DNA of 40,874 nt. It comes from Hymenobacter coccineus. Its GTDB lineage: Bacteria > Bacteroidota > Bacteroidia > Cytophagales > Hymenobacteraceae. The notes beneath the pieces were generated by a model. That model was not told the origin of the DNA and ran no database searches. It worked only from the letters and a program-made list of their open reading frames with translations. The stretch lies in NCBI RefSeq assembly GCF_001816125.1, contig NZ_MDZA01000255.1, positions 1 to 40,874 of the forward strand, written 5' to 3'. Shown here piece by piece: positions 17,576 to 25,884 of this stretch. Each line of letters begins with the position of its first letter. Position 1 is the stretch's first letter. A program made the position numbers and the translations under genes.

Positions 17576-19855
17576 ATGGCCCAGCGCTTTCCTTTCCTTT
17601 CCACTCCCGCCGCTCCCTGGCTAACGGTCGTGCTCGCCGTCTGCCTCACCGCGGGCGCAGTCACCGCCCAAGCCCAAAGCCTCACTTCCTTTGTCGATCC
17701 CATGATTGGCACCGGCGGGCACGGCCACGTATTCCTCGGGGCCAACGTGCCCTTCGGGGCCGTGCAACTGGGGCCCCAGAACATCATTAAGGGTTGGGAC
17801 TGGTGCTCGGGCTACCACTACTCGGATAGCCTGATGGTCGGGTTCTCGCACACGCACCTGAGTGGCACGGGCGGGTCCGACCTGGGCGACGTGCTGATTA
17901 TGCCCTACACGGGGCCCCTGAAAACCGACAAGGGCCAGCAGAAGGTGCCGCACCAAGGCTACCTCTCGCGCTACGCGCACACAACCGAAACGGCCCGGCC
18001 CGGCTACTACGCCGTGACCCTGGCCGACTACGGCATCCGCGCCGAGCTGACGGCTACCGCCCGGGTTGGCATGCACCGCTACACGTTCCCGGCCGGGGGC
18101 AAGGAGGCGCACGTCATCGTTGACCTGAAAGAGGGCATCGACGACAAGGCTACCGATACCTACATCGAGCAGGTGGACCCGCAAACCTTTGTGGGCTACC
18201 GCTTTTCCAAGGGTTGGGCCAAAGACCAGCGGCTCTACTTCGCCATTAAAACCTCGGCGCCCATCCCGCAATTTGCCATCTACAACGAGGCGCAGCTGCT
18301 GAAGGGCAAAAAGGGCCAGGGCCTGGCCATTAAGGGCGTGTTCAGCTTCGCTAAGGCCCCGGCCGCGTTGCAGCTGAAGGTGGGCATTTCGCCGGTTAGC
18401 ACGCAGAATGCGCTGGCCAACATCGCGGCCGAGGCCCCCGGCTGGGACTTTGCCCAGGTGCAAAAAGCCGCCGATGCCCAGTGGAACAAGGAACTGGACA
18501 AGATTACCGTCGAGACGACTGACCCGGTGGCCAAGCGCATCTTCTACACGTCGATGTACCACGCCTGGTTTGCGCCCTCGCTGTTCAACGACGCCAACGG
18601 CGACTACCGCGGCACCGACAAGAAGGTGTACCCCAAGGCTGCTTTTGCCAACTACACCACGTTCTCGCTCTGGGACACGTACCGCACCGAGCAGTCGCTC
18701 TTTACCCTGGCCCAGCCCGAGCGGTTGAGCGACATGTCGCAGTCGATGCTGGCCATCGGCCGGCAGCAGGGCAAGCTGCCCATCTGGCCCCTGGTGGGCA
18801 GCGAAACCGATTGCATGGTGGGCTACAGCGCCGTGCCGTCCCTGGCCGAAGCCTACCTCAAGGGCACGCCCGGCATCGACGCCAACGAGATGCTGGCTCA
18901 GATGAAGGCCTCCAGCACCCGCGACGACATGGGCGCGCAGTACCTGAAAACGCTGGGCTTCATTCCGGCTGATAAGGAGCCTGAATCGGTGGCCAAGGCC
19001 CTGGAGTACGCCATCGACGATTGGAGCATCGCGCAGGTAGCCAAGAAGATGGGGCGCATGGACGATTATAAAACGTACAGCGCCCGGGCCCTGTACTATA
19101 AGAAGTACTTCGACCCGCGCACCCGCTTCATGCGGGGCCTCACCACCGACGGCAAGTTCCAGCTGCCTTTCAACCCCATCCAGTCCATCCACCGCCAGAA
19201 CAACTACACCGAGGGCAACGCTTGGCAGTACACTTGGCTGGTGCCCCACGACGTGCCGGGCCTCATCGGCCTGTTCGGCAGCGACGCGGCGTTTGTGCAG
19301 AAGCTGGATAGCCTGTTTGTGGTGCAGGGCAGCCTGGGCGAAAGCGCTTCGCCCGACATTTCGGGCCTGATTGGCATGTACGCCCACGGCAACGAGCCCA
19401 GCCACGCCACCACTTACCTTTACGCCTACGCCGGCCAGCAGTGGAAAACCGCCGAAAAGGTGCGCCAGGTGCTGCGCGAGATGTACAAAGACCAACCCGA
19501 CGGCATCAGTGGCAACGAAGACTGCGGGCAGATGTCGGCCTGGTACATCATGTCGGCCCTTGGTTTCTACCCCGTTAGCCCCAGCAGCGGGGCCTACGTG
19601 CTGGGTAGCCCGCTCATGGACCGCGCCACCATTCACCTGCCCCAGGGCAAAACGTTCGTCATCAACGCCAAGAACAACGGGCCCCAGAACCCCTACATCC
19701 AGTCGGTGGCCCTGAATGGCAAGCCCTACGCCAACAGCTACGTGCTGCACCGCGACGTGGTGGCCGGTGGCACGCTGGAACTGACGATGGGGCCCCGGCC
19801 AAACCTGGCCTTCGGCACCGCGGCGGCCAACCGCCCCCGGGAAATATACGAATAG
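17576..19855 (+). CDS. Glycoside hydrolase family 92, alpha-mannosidase (second copy)
   Basis: A 759-residue GH92 exo-alpha-mannosidase with a signal peptide ending near AVTAQAQ (about residue 34). Signatures: FVDPMIGTGGHGHVFLGANV at the mature N-terminus, GWDWCSGYHYSD, HLSGTGGSDLGDV, FSLWDTYRTEQSL, and the canonical C-terminal YAHGNEPSHATTYLYAY and GNEDCGQMSAWYIMSALGFY. These full GNEP and NEDCGQMS motifs agree with the best-known alpha-1,2-active members of the family, though linkage cannot be proved here. It is transcribed divergently from susC behind its own operator copy and ends at a strong terminator, so it is likely a single-gene unit under the same regulator. Confidence 0.95.
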   Translation: MAQRFPFLSTPAAPWLTVVLAVCLTAGAVTAQAQSLTSFVDPMIGTGGHGHVFLGANVPFGAVQLGPQNIIKGWDWCSGYHYSDSLMVGFSHTHLSGTGGSDLGDVLIMPYTGPLKTDKGQQKVPHQGYLSRYAHTTETARPGYYAVTLADYGIRAELTATARVGMHRYTFPAGGKEAHVIVDLKEGIDDKATDTYIEQVDPQTFVGYRFSKGWAKDQRLYFAIKTSAPIPQFAIYNEAQLLKGKKGQGLAIKGVFSFAKAPAALQLKVGISPVSTQNALANIAAEAPGWDFAQVQKAADAQWNKELDKITVETTDPVAKRIFYTSMYHAWFAPSLFNDANGDYRGTDKKVYPKAAFANYTTFSLWDTYRTEQSLFTLAQPERLSDMSQSMLAIGRQQGKLPIWPLVGSETDCMVGYSAVPSLAEAYLKGTPGIDANEMLAQMKASSTRDDMGAQYLKTLGFIPADKEPESVAKALEYAIDDWSIAQVAKKMGRMDDYKTYSARALYYKKYFDPRTRFMRGLTTDGKFQLPFNPIQSIHRQNNYTEGNAWQYTWLVPHDVPGLIGLFGSDAAFVQKLDSLFVVQGSLGESASPDISGLIGMYAHGNEPSHATTYLYAYAGQQWKTAEKVRQVLREMYKDQPDGISGNEDCGQMSAWYIMSALGFYPVSPSSGAYVLGSPLMDRATIHLPQGKTFVINAKNNGPQNPYIQSVALNGKPYANSYVLHRDVVAGGTLELTMGPRPNLAFGTAAANRPREIYE

Positions 19856-19861
19856 CGACTG

Positions 19862-19907
19862 CTGAACAAAAAGGCCGCCCGGGCCCCCGGGCGGCCTTTT
19901 TGTTCAG
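19862..19907. terminator. Strong symmetrical terminator after the second GH92
   Basis: Perfect 22-base arms (19862-19883 and 19886-19907) with a two-base loop centre; a GC core (GGCCGCCCGGG) is flanked by A5 on the left and T5 on the right. Confidence 0.92.
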
Positions 19908-20012
19908 TAATTTGTTGGAGTTAACTACGTAATGAAAGTTAGGTAATTAATTGATTTGTTAAACGGGAGCTAATAGCCAGCAGCTAAAAGCTACTAGCTG
20001 ACTACTAACGCA

Positions 20013-21044
20013 TTGAAAAAGAAAATACTCATCCACGACGTCGCCAACCACCTCGACGTGTCCATCGCTACGGTGTCGCTCGTGCTCAATGGCAAAGCCA
20101 AGGAGAAGCGCATCAGCGACGAGCTGGCCGAACGAGTGCTTCGGTACGTGGAGGAAGTGGGCTACAAGCCCAACCAGCTGGCCAAAAGCCTGCGCACGGG
20201 CAAAACGAACGTAATTGGGCTGGTGGTGGAAGACATTTCCAACCCCTTCTTCGCCACCGTGGCGGCCCTGATTGAGCAAAAAGCCCTGGCCCGCGGCTAC
20301 CACATCATCTATTGCAGTACCAACGACGACGCGGCCAAGACGCGCGACTTGCTCTCGGTTTTCCAGGCGCGGCACGTCGACGGCTACATCCTGGCCCTGC
20401 CCGCCGGGGTGGAGGAGGAGGTGCGCGCACTGGTGCGCAGCGGCAAGCCCCTGGTGCTGTTCGACCGCCTGCTGCCCGGCCTGCTCACCAACGCCGTGGT
20501 GGTGGACGGCGCCAGCGGCATGTACGACGCCACCCGCCACCTGCTGGGGCAGGGCTATACCAACATTGCCCTGGTCACGGCCCGGGCGGGCCAGCTGCAA
20601 ATGGCGTCCCGTGCGCAGGGCTACGCCCAGGCCCTGCGTGAGCGCGGCCTGCCCGAGCTGGTGCAGGAAATTGCTTTCCCGCAGGTCCCCGAGCACATTT
20701 TGCAGGAAATGGAGACGTTTTTTGCCGCCCACCCGGCCTGCCACGCCGTTATATTCGCCACCAACTACCTGGGCGTGTACGGCCTGGAAGCCCTCGGCCG
20801 CCTGGGCCGGCGCATCCCCGCCGAAATGGCCGTAGTATCGTTCGACGATAACGACCTGTTCCGGCTCTATTCCCCGCCCATCACCGTGGTGGCGCAGCCC
20901 ATGGAGGCCATGGCCGAGGAAAGCATCAGCGTCTTGTTAGCTGCGCTGGAGAGCCCCAATACCGAGGGCACCGGCCGCATGGTGCAGCTTCAGCTCGCTC
21001 CACAATTGGTAGTACGCGGTTCTTCCTTGCGCCTCACCAGCTGA
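20013..21044 (+). CDS. LacI/GalR-family transcriptional regulator
   Basis: A 343-residue repressor: N-terminal helix-turn-helix (IHDVANHLDVSIATVSLVLNG, residues about 7-27) with hinge helix YKPNQLAKSLRTGKT, then a periplasmic-binding-protein-like sugar sensor starting NVIGLVVEDISNPFF and ending in PMEAMAEESISVLLAAL. The start is TTG at 20013; no ATG lies in the right place and the HTH begins immediately after it. It lies between the second GH92 and the transporter, and three near-identical palindromes upstream of susC, that GH92 and the transporter are its likely targets. The effector is probably mannose, a mannose phosphate or a manno-oligosaccharide (inference). Confidence 0.93.
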   Translation: MKKKILIHDVANHLDVSIATVSLVLNGKAKEKRISDELAERVLRYVEEVGYKPNQLAKSLRTGKTNVIGLVVEDISNPFFATVAALIEQKALARGYHIIYCSTNDDAAKTRDLLSVFQARHVDGYILALPAGVEEEVRALVRSGKPLVLFDRLLPGLLTNAVVVDGASGMYDATRHLLGQGYTNIALVTARAGQLQMASRAQGYAQALRERGLPELVQEIAFPQVPEHILQEMETFFAAHPACHAVIFATNYLGVYGLEALGRLGRRIPAEMAVVSFDDNDLFRLYSPPITVVAQPMEAMAEESISVLLAALESPNTEGTGRMVQLQLAPQLVVRGSSLRLTS

Positions 21045-21068
21045 TTTTTTGTTCCAATACGGCCCCAA

Positions 21069-21126
21069 ACAGAAAGCTTCCCCGGGGCCCCTACCGCGTT
21101 GGCAGGGCCCCGGGGAAGCTTTCTGT
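21069..21126. terminator. Bidirectional terminator between LacI and the transporter
   Basis: Perfect 22-base arms 21069-21090 and 21105-21126 (ACAGAAAGCTTCCCCGGGGC...), 14-base loop, placed between convergent gene ends at 21044 and 21130. The T/A flanks are short, so termination strength is uncertain. Confidence 0.8.
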
Positions 21127-21129
21127 TGG

Positions 21130-22419
21130 CTAGGAATGAAGCCCCTGCGCCGGCATTACCGGGCGGCTGCCGCGCAGCCCGTACCACATGATGTACACGT
21201 AGCACACGATGGGCAGCAGCAAGGCCAGGCGCAGGCTGCTATGGTCGGCGATGAAACCGAAGAGCAGCGGCACCAGCGCGCCGCCCACAATGGCGGTGCA
21301 CAGCAGCCCCGAGCCTTCCTCGGTGCGGCGCCCCAGGCCTTGCAGGGCCAGCGCAAAAATGGTTGGGTACATCAGCGAGTTCATCAGGCCCACGGCCAGT
21401 AGGCTCCACATGGCCACCGCGCCCGTGGTATTGATGGAAATCAGGATGAGCGCCACGGCCCCCACGCCATTCACGGCCAACAGCTTAGCTGGCGAAAACT
21501 TGTTGAGTAGATAGGCCCCCGCGAAGCGCCCCACCATGGCCGCGCCCCAGTAAAACGCCACTTGGTCGCCGGCGTCCTTGGGGCCCAGGCCCATCACGCT
21601 GGGCAGGGCCAGGTAGCTCACAATGTGCGAGCCGATGGCCACTTCGGCGCCCACGTAGGCAAAAATGCCCACCACACCCAGCGCCAGGTGCCGGTACTGC
21701 CAGGCCCCGCGCTCGGGGCCGGCCGTTTCCGCTTCGGCGGCAAACGTGATGGTGGGCAACGTCACGCGGCTCAGCATCAAGCTAATGAGTAGCAAAACCC
21801 CGCCGATGACGAGGTACGGCAGCTGCACGGCGCGCACGTCAATGGCGGCCGCCGAAGTAGCCGTGTTAAGCGTGGGCAGCTGGCTTAAAATCAACGCACT
21901 GCCCAGCAGTGGGGCCAGCGTGGTGCCCAACGAGTTGAAGGCCTGTGTGAGCGAGAGGCGGGACGAGGCCGCCGCCGGGGGCCCCAGTATGGCCACGTAG
22001 GGGTTGGCCGCTACTTGCAGTAGCGTGATGCCGGAGGCCAGCACAAACAGGGCCCCCAGAAACAGCCCGTAGGCCCGCGCCGCCGCCGCCGGGTAAAACA
22101 GAAACGCCCCCACGGCGGCTACCACGAAGCCCAGCAGCATGCCGCGCTTGTAGCCCACCCGCGCCACCACCTTGCCCGCCGGAATGCTCATCAGGAAATA
22201 CGCCCCGAAAAAGCACAAATTGATCAGGTTCGCTTGGGCATACGAAAGCTGAAAAATCGCCTTTAGGTACGGAATCAGGATGTCATTGAGGCAGGTAATG
22301 AAGCCCCACAAGAAGAATAAGGTCGTCACGGCACTCAGCGCCGAGGTGTAGCGCGGCGCCGTGCCGGCCGCCGCATCAGCAGCTGGGCGGTTGAGAATAA
22401 TGGGAGCGGGAGCAGCCAT
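21130..22419 (-). CDS. Sugar MFS transporter (FucP/GluP, fucose-glucose-galactose:H+ symporter type)
   Basis: A 429-residue inner-membrane symporter with about 12 hydrophobic segments. Family marks: LFFLWGFITCLNDILIPYLK in TM1, YFLMSIPAGKVVARVGYKRG in the first loop, LQVAANPYVAILG, and SLTQAFNSLGTTLAPLLGS. The N-terminal residues before TSALSAV are cytoplasmic. It likely takes up the mannose or other hexose released by the GH92/GH125 enzymes. A candidate operator lies 305 bases upstream of its start, giving a long leader, and it converges on the LacI gene. The transported sugar is inferred from context only. Confidence 0.92.
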   Translation of the reverse strand: MAAPAPIILNRPAADAAAGTAPRYTSALSAVTTLFFLWGFITCLNDILIPYLKAIFQLSYAQANLINLCFFGAYFLMSIPAGKVVARVGYKRGMLLGFVVAAVGAFLFYPAAAARAYGLFLGALFVLASGITLLQVAANPYVAILGPPAAASSRLSLTQAFNSLGTTLAPLLGSALILSQLPTLNTATSAAAIDVRAVQLPYLVIGGVLLLISLMLSRVTLPTITFAAEAETAGPERGAWQYRHLALGVVGIFAYVGAEVAIGSHIVSYLALPSVMGLGPKDAGDQVAFYWGAAMVGRFAGAYLLNKFSPAKLLAVNGVGAVALILISINTTGAVAMWSLLAVGLMNSLMYPTIFALALQGLGRRTEEGSGLLCTAIVGGALVPLLFGFIADHSSLRLALLLPIVCYVYIMWYGLRGSRPVMPAQGLHS

Positions 22420-22994
22420 AAGAAACAGCGGGATAGGAGGGGGAGGAATGAAAAAAATGCAATTGATAATACAAATACTGCTTCCTAAAAAGCAGCCCGC
22501 CGGTGCGCAATGCCGTAAGCAATCGTTGGACTAAGGTAGAAACCCGGCTGCGCTCGCACCAACCGCCTTGGCCTGCTCCCGTCGCTGCACCGCTGCTTTC
22601 GCTGTAGCCGGACTGATCAACAATGGCGAACTACGGCGTACCAGGCAACGCTGAGAGCGTACGAATGCGGTTTAGGGCCCCAAACACGCCTGCTTTTGCG
22701 CGCCTGACTAGGCTTTGAATGAGGACTAAAAGGTTTTAGCAAATTAAACCAGCCTTGATGTGTTGGGCACCAAAACAATCGATTTTGTTAATAAGCAAGA
22801 CGTTCAAGCCGTGCTCTACTAGCTTGCAATGGCAGCCATTGGCCGTTGTATTAGGTAACCAAAAGCAGCAGGCCGACGAGAAAACGGCACGGTGGCCTGC
22901 GCCTGACATCACGGAATAATCAAGCCCTGGCAACACCGGGCACTGGGCCACCACCCGGCAAACCAATCTTCATAAGTGCCGGGGCAGGGGCCCC
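22420..22994. other. Intergenic leader region of the sugar transporter
   Basis: A 575-base gap without a credible gene. A LacI-type operator candidate sits at 22724-22741. A 76-codon open frame at 22736-22966 on the minus strand has no recognisable features and overlaps the operator. No other strong repeat or promoter box was seen. Confidence 0.6.
22724..22741. promoter_or_regulatory. Candidate LacI-family operator upstream of the sugar transporter
   Basis: GACTAAAAGGTTTTAGCA, three mismatches from TGCTAAAACGTTTTAGCA, with an intact CTAAAA/TTTTAG inverted core. Same right half as the other two sites. Confidence 0.65.
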
Positions 22995-23417
22995 TCAGGC
23001 TTTTAGCCACCCCAGCACTTCGGCATCGACGCGCACCGGCCGGCCGCTCTTGGGGTCGAGCAGTACCCAGGTCGTTTCCGCTTCGCACAGCAGCGCGTCG
23101 TCAGTTGCACGGGTGAGGCGGGTATAGCGCACCGAGGTGGCCCCGCTGGTGTCGCCCACCCACGTAGTGGCGCGCAGCACGTCGCCGGCAAAGGCCGGTT
23201 GCCGGTAGCGGATGCGGTGCTCGCGCACCACCCAAACGTAGGCATCCTGCCGCGCAGGGGGGCAAATGGCCAGCCAGTGGGCCCCCGCTACGTCCTGCAC
23301 CCAGCGCACATACTCCACGTTGTTGGCGTGGCCCAGGGCATCGATGGCGGTTTCGGGCACCACAAATTCGTGGGCGAAACGGAAGGCGGAGGCGTCGGGG
23401 CGAGGCGGGGCGGTCAT
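22995..23417 (-). CDS. Acyl-CoA thioesterase, 4HBT hotdog fold (YbgC/FcbC type)
   Basis: A 140-residue single hotdog-domain protein likely to hydrolyse acyl-CoA or acyl-ACP thioesters in the cytoplasm. The sequence shows ETAIDALGHANNVEYVRWVQ, matching the D-x-x-G-H-x-N-N-x-x-Y active-site signature, followed by the strand pattern HRIRYRQPAFAGDVLRATTWV and TWVLLDPKSGRPVRV. Length and motif fit the family. It has no evident link to the neighbouring PUL and is divergent from the cold-shock gene. Substrate unknown. Confidence 0.88.
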   Translation of the reverse strand: MTAPPRPDASAFRFAHEFVVPETAIDALGHANNVEYVRWVQDVAGAHWLAICPPARQDAYVWVVREHRIRYRQPAFAGDVLRATTWVGDTSGATSVRYTRLTRATDDALLCEAETTWVLLDPKSGRPVRVDAEVLGWLKA

Positions 23418-23472
23418 GCGGGGGTGAAGAAGAACGAGCGCAAAGGTCGGGGGCCAGAAAATTTTGGCAGCC

Positions 23473-23502
23473 TTGCGTAATTGAAAAGTATGCTTATCTT
23501 TG
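23473..23502 (+). promoter_or_regulatory. Bacteroidota-type promoter of the cold-shock gene
   Basis: A -33-like TTG at 23473-23475, a 19-base spacer and a -7 box TATCTTTG at 23495-23502 (consensus TAnnTTTG). It leaves a leader of about 60 bases before the start at 23567, a length suited to a temperature-responsive 5' UTR. Confidence 0.75.
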
Positions 23503-23566
23503 GCCCAACCTAAGACATCAAGCCACGGTGGCCCAAACGCTTAGCGAAACTCCACAACCCACCACC

Positions 23567-23761
23567 ATGCCCACCGGAACGGTAAAATTCTTTAATGACA
23601 CCAAAGGCTTTGGTTTCATCAAAAACGACGAAACTGGCGAAGACATCTTCGTTCACATCAGCGACCTCCAAGTTAGCTCGATCCGCGAAAACGACAAAGT
23701 GCAATACGAAGTAGCTCAGGGCAAAAAAGGCCCGAACGCTGTTAAAGTGTCGCTGGTTTAG
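23567..23761 (+). CDS. Cold-shock protein, CspA family
   Basis: A 64-residue OB-fold single-strand nucleic-acid chaperone. RNP1 is KGFGFIKN and RNP2 is DIFVHIS; it begins MPTGTVKFFNDTKG as is usual. The ATG at 23567 is preferred over an in-frame GTG at 23528, which would add 13 residues unlike the family. It has its own promoter and terminator and is a single-gene unit. Confidence 0.96.
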   Translation: MPTGTVKFFNDTKGFGFIKNDETGEDIFVHISDLQVSSIRENDKVQYEVAQGKKGPNAVKVSLV

Positions 23762-23787
23762 TTTCCAGCTTTTGCTTTGTGATAAAG

Positions 23788-23813
23788 AAGCTCGCCGACG
23801 GCGGGCTTTTTTT
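23788..23813 (+). terminator. Intrinsic terminator of the cold-shock gene
   Basis: Stem AAGCTCGCC (23788-23796) with GGCGGGCTT (23800-23808, one wobble), three-base loop, then a run of seven T. Confidence 0.88.
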
Positions 23814-23830
23814 ATGCCCAACAGTCCCAG

Positions 23831-23877
23831 TTTTGGGGCCCCGAGCCAGCCGCCACGCCGCTAGCCCGGCCCCAAAA
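23831..23877. repeat. Hairpin at the GH97 3' end
   Basis: TTTTGGGGCC (23831-23840) and GGCCCCAAAA (23868-23877) are exact reverse complements, 27-base loop. It lies just past the GH97 stop and may end that transcript, but no T run follows. Confidence 0.45.
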
Positions 23878-23883
23878 ACCTGC

Positions 23884-25884
23884 CTACCGCACCGGGTAAA
23901 TGCGGGCGGCCCAACCGCCGCCGCCGCTCAGCTTGATACGGAGCTTGTCCGTGGCCGATACCCGCACCACCTCGCGCTGGTAGTCGGTCGCGTCGCGGTC
24001 GGCGTTCAGGCCATCGCGAAAAATCACAGCCTCGTAGGTCCCGGGGCCCAAAAATGCGCAATCCAGGGTCAGCTCGCGGGGCTCCCAGTTGCCCAGGGCC
24101 CCGGCGTACCAGGTATCGCCTTTGCGGCGGGCGAGGGCCACGTACTCGCCCACTTTGCCGTCCAGGGCCACGGTTTGATTGAAGGTGGTGGGGACCTGAG
24201 CAATGAAATCGGTGCTCTCGGGCTCCTTTTCGTAGGCGCTGGGGCTGTCGGCCAGCATCTGGAGTGGGGCTTCGAACACCACGTACATCGCCAGCTGGTG
24301 GCAGCGCGTGCCCTGGCTCATGGGCAGGGAGTGGCTGGGGTGAAATTCGGCCTTGGTGGCGTTGCGCAGGGCCCCGGGCGTATAGTCCAGCGGCCCGGCC
24401 ACCATCCGGACGAACGGCAGCGTGGCGTCGTAGCGCGGTACGTCGTCGTGGGGCGTCCACTTGCTGTTTTCCAGGCCCTTCACGCCCTCGTAGTTCAGCA
24501 CGTTGGGGTAGGTGCGCATCAGGCCGTCGGGCTTGTGCATGCCGTGAAAATCGACCAGCAAGTGGTAGTCGGCCGCCTTCTTGGCCAGCGCGTACGACGA
24601 GGCCACCATCTTCTGGTCGTCGCGGTCGAGGAAGTCAATCTTGAAGCCTTTCACGCCCATTGCGGCGTACTGCGCATAGGCCGCGTCCATTTTCTCGCTG
24701 ATGGCCCGCCAGTTGGCCCACAAAATAATGCCCACGTTTTTTTGTTTCGCATAGGCCAATAGGGCCCCCAAATCGACGGCCGGTGATACCTTCAGGATGT
24801 CGGTTTCGTCGGACCAGCCCTCGTCCAAAATTACGTATTCAAGCTGGTGGGCCGCGGCAAAATCGATGTAGTATTTATAGGTAGGCATGTTGATGCCGGC
24901 TTGGAAATCGACGTGCGTGAGATTCCAGTCGTTCCACCAGTCCCAGGCCACCTTGCCCGGCTTGATCCACGTCCCGTCCTTCACCCGCGACGGTGCTGCC
25001 AGCTTGTACACCATATCACTATTGGTCAGCTCTTTATCCTGGGTGCTTACCACCAGCGCCCGCCACGGGAAGGTGCGCGTACCGCTGGTCTGGGCAATAA
25101 AGTTTTCCCGGCGCGGCACCACCAGCTGCATGTTGTGGAAGCCACCCGCCTGCTCCACCGCTGGGTACCGGGCAAAATCGCCGCGCAGGCTGGGCCCCCC
25201 GGGGGCCCCACTTTTCAGTAGCATGCCCGGGTAGTCCTCCACGTCAGATTCCACCAGTACCGCTTTCTTGCCGTCGCCCAGAGTCACCAGCGCGGGCAAA
25301 AACGCCAGCGTGTCGCCCTTCACTTTCGTCATATCGGCCAGGCTTAGCGGCGTGTACAGGCTCTCAAACGAGGACATATACAAGTCCGTCGGCACCCGCA
25401 GGTCGCGCACGAAGGGCAGCAGTGCCGGGGCCCCGGGTGCAAAGTTGAAGGTAGCCTCCTCGCTCTGCACCGTGAGGCGGCCCTTGCGCTGCGTGAAAAA
25501 ACGGTAGGCCACCCCGTCGTCGTATGCTCGCACCACCAAACCGTATTGGCCTTTAAACATGAGGGTGAGCTGATTGTAGTGGTCCACCACTTGGCTTTTT
25601 TTGTACACTGGGGCTGCGATGGTCGTGTTGACGGCCGCCGTCTTGGCGCTTGCTACCGTGGCGCCCGGGCCGAGCACTTCGCCGCCCGCCAGCGCCAGGG
25701 ACAGGGGCGAAGGGGCGAGCACTGGCGTGGCCTCGTGCCGCACGGCCCAGGTGAGCACCGGGCCGTGGCCACCGTTAGGTCGAGCTTGCCGTCCGGTGAT
25801 TTCACGTGGTACGTTTGGGGGGACTGGGCCTGCGCGGTGAGGGCCGGCGAGCAAGCAGCCCAGAAAAAAGAACGAGTGCTTCAT
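23884..25884 (-). CDS. Glycoside hydrolase family 97 (probable retaining alpha-galactosidase type), N-terminus scrambled by compensating shifts
   Basis: A 666-residue GH97 enzyme with N-terminal beta-sandwich, TIM barrel and C-terminal beta domain. Marks include VAWDWWNDWNLTHVDF, YVILDEGWSD (about 352-361) and GVKGFKIDFLDRDDQK with Asp417. In the family, an Asp in this place marks the retaining alpha-galactosidase branch, whereas inverting SusB-type enzymes use Glu elsewhere. Start 25884 gives MKHSFFFLGCLLA; a longer frame to 26013 is not protein-like. From about residue 15 to 40 the read frame gives PHRAGPVPPNVPREITG, while one frame over reads LTAQAQSPQTYHVKSPDGK, the expected signal-peptide end and GH97 start. 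One shift near 25846 and an opposite one near 25762 restore the frame. No SusCD pair is next to it. Confidence 0.87.
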   Translation of the reverse strand: MKHSFFFLGCLLAGPHRAGPVPPNVPREITGRQARPNGGHGPVLTWAVRHEATPVLAPSPLSLALAGGEVLGPGATVASAKTAAVNTTIAAPVYKKSQVVDHYNQLTLMFKGQYGLVVRAYDDGVAYRFFTQRKGRLTVQSEEATFNFAPGAPALLPFVRDLRVPTDLYMSSFESLYTPLSLADMTKVKGDTLAFLPALVTLGDGKKAVLVESDVEDYPGMLLKSGAPGGPSLRGDFARYPAVEQAGGFHNMQLVVPRRENFIAQTSGTRTFPWRALVVSTQDKELTNSDMVYKLAAPSRVKDGTWIKPGKVAWDWWNDWNLTHVDFQAGINMPTYKYYIDFAAAHQLEYVILDEGWSDETDILKVSPAVDLGALLAYAKQKNVGIILWANWRAISEKMDAAYAQYAAMGVKGFKIDFLDRDDQKMVASSYALAKKAADYHLLVDFHGMHKPDGLMRTYPNVLNYEGVKGLENSKWTPHDDVPRYDATLPFVRMVAGPLDYTPGALRNATKAEFHPSHSLPMSQGTRCHQLAMYVVFEAPLQMLADSPSAYEKEPESTDFIAQVPTTFNQTVALDGKVGEYVALARRKGDTWYAGALGNWEPRELTLDCAFLGPGTYEAVIFRDGLNADRDATDYQREVVRVSATDKLRIKLSGGGGWAARIYPVR

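Noticed and set aside
17621..19750. 709-codon open frame antisense to the second GH92
   Set aside because: It is the shadow of a GC-rich gene on the other strand; composition rich in Gly/His/Val/Arg with no domain, while the plus strand holds clear GH92 motifs.
19930..20012. Self-operator for the LacI gene
   Set aside because: GTTAAACGG and AGCTAAAAGCT fragments are present but do not match the 18-bp palindrome well enough.
22736..22966. 76-codon minus-strand open frame before the sugar transporter
   Set aside because: No domain or signal, overlaps the candidate operator, and lies in a leader region.
23831..23877. Intrinsic terminator of GH97
   Set aside because: The stem is good but neither strand has a T run after it, so it is listed only as a hairpin.
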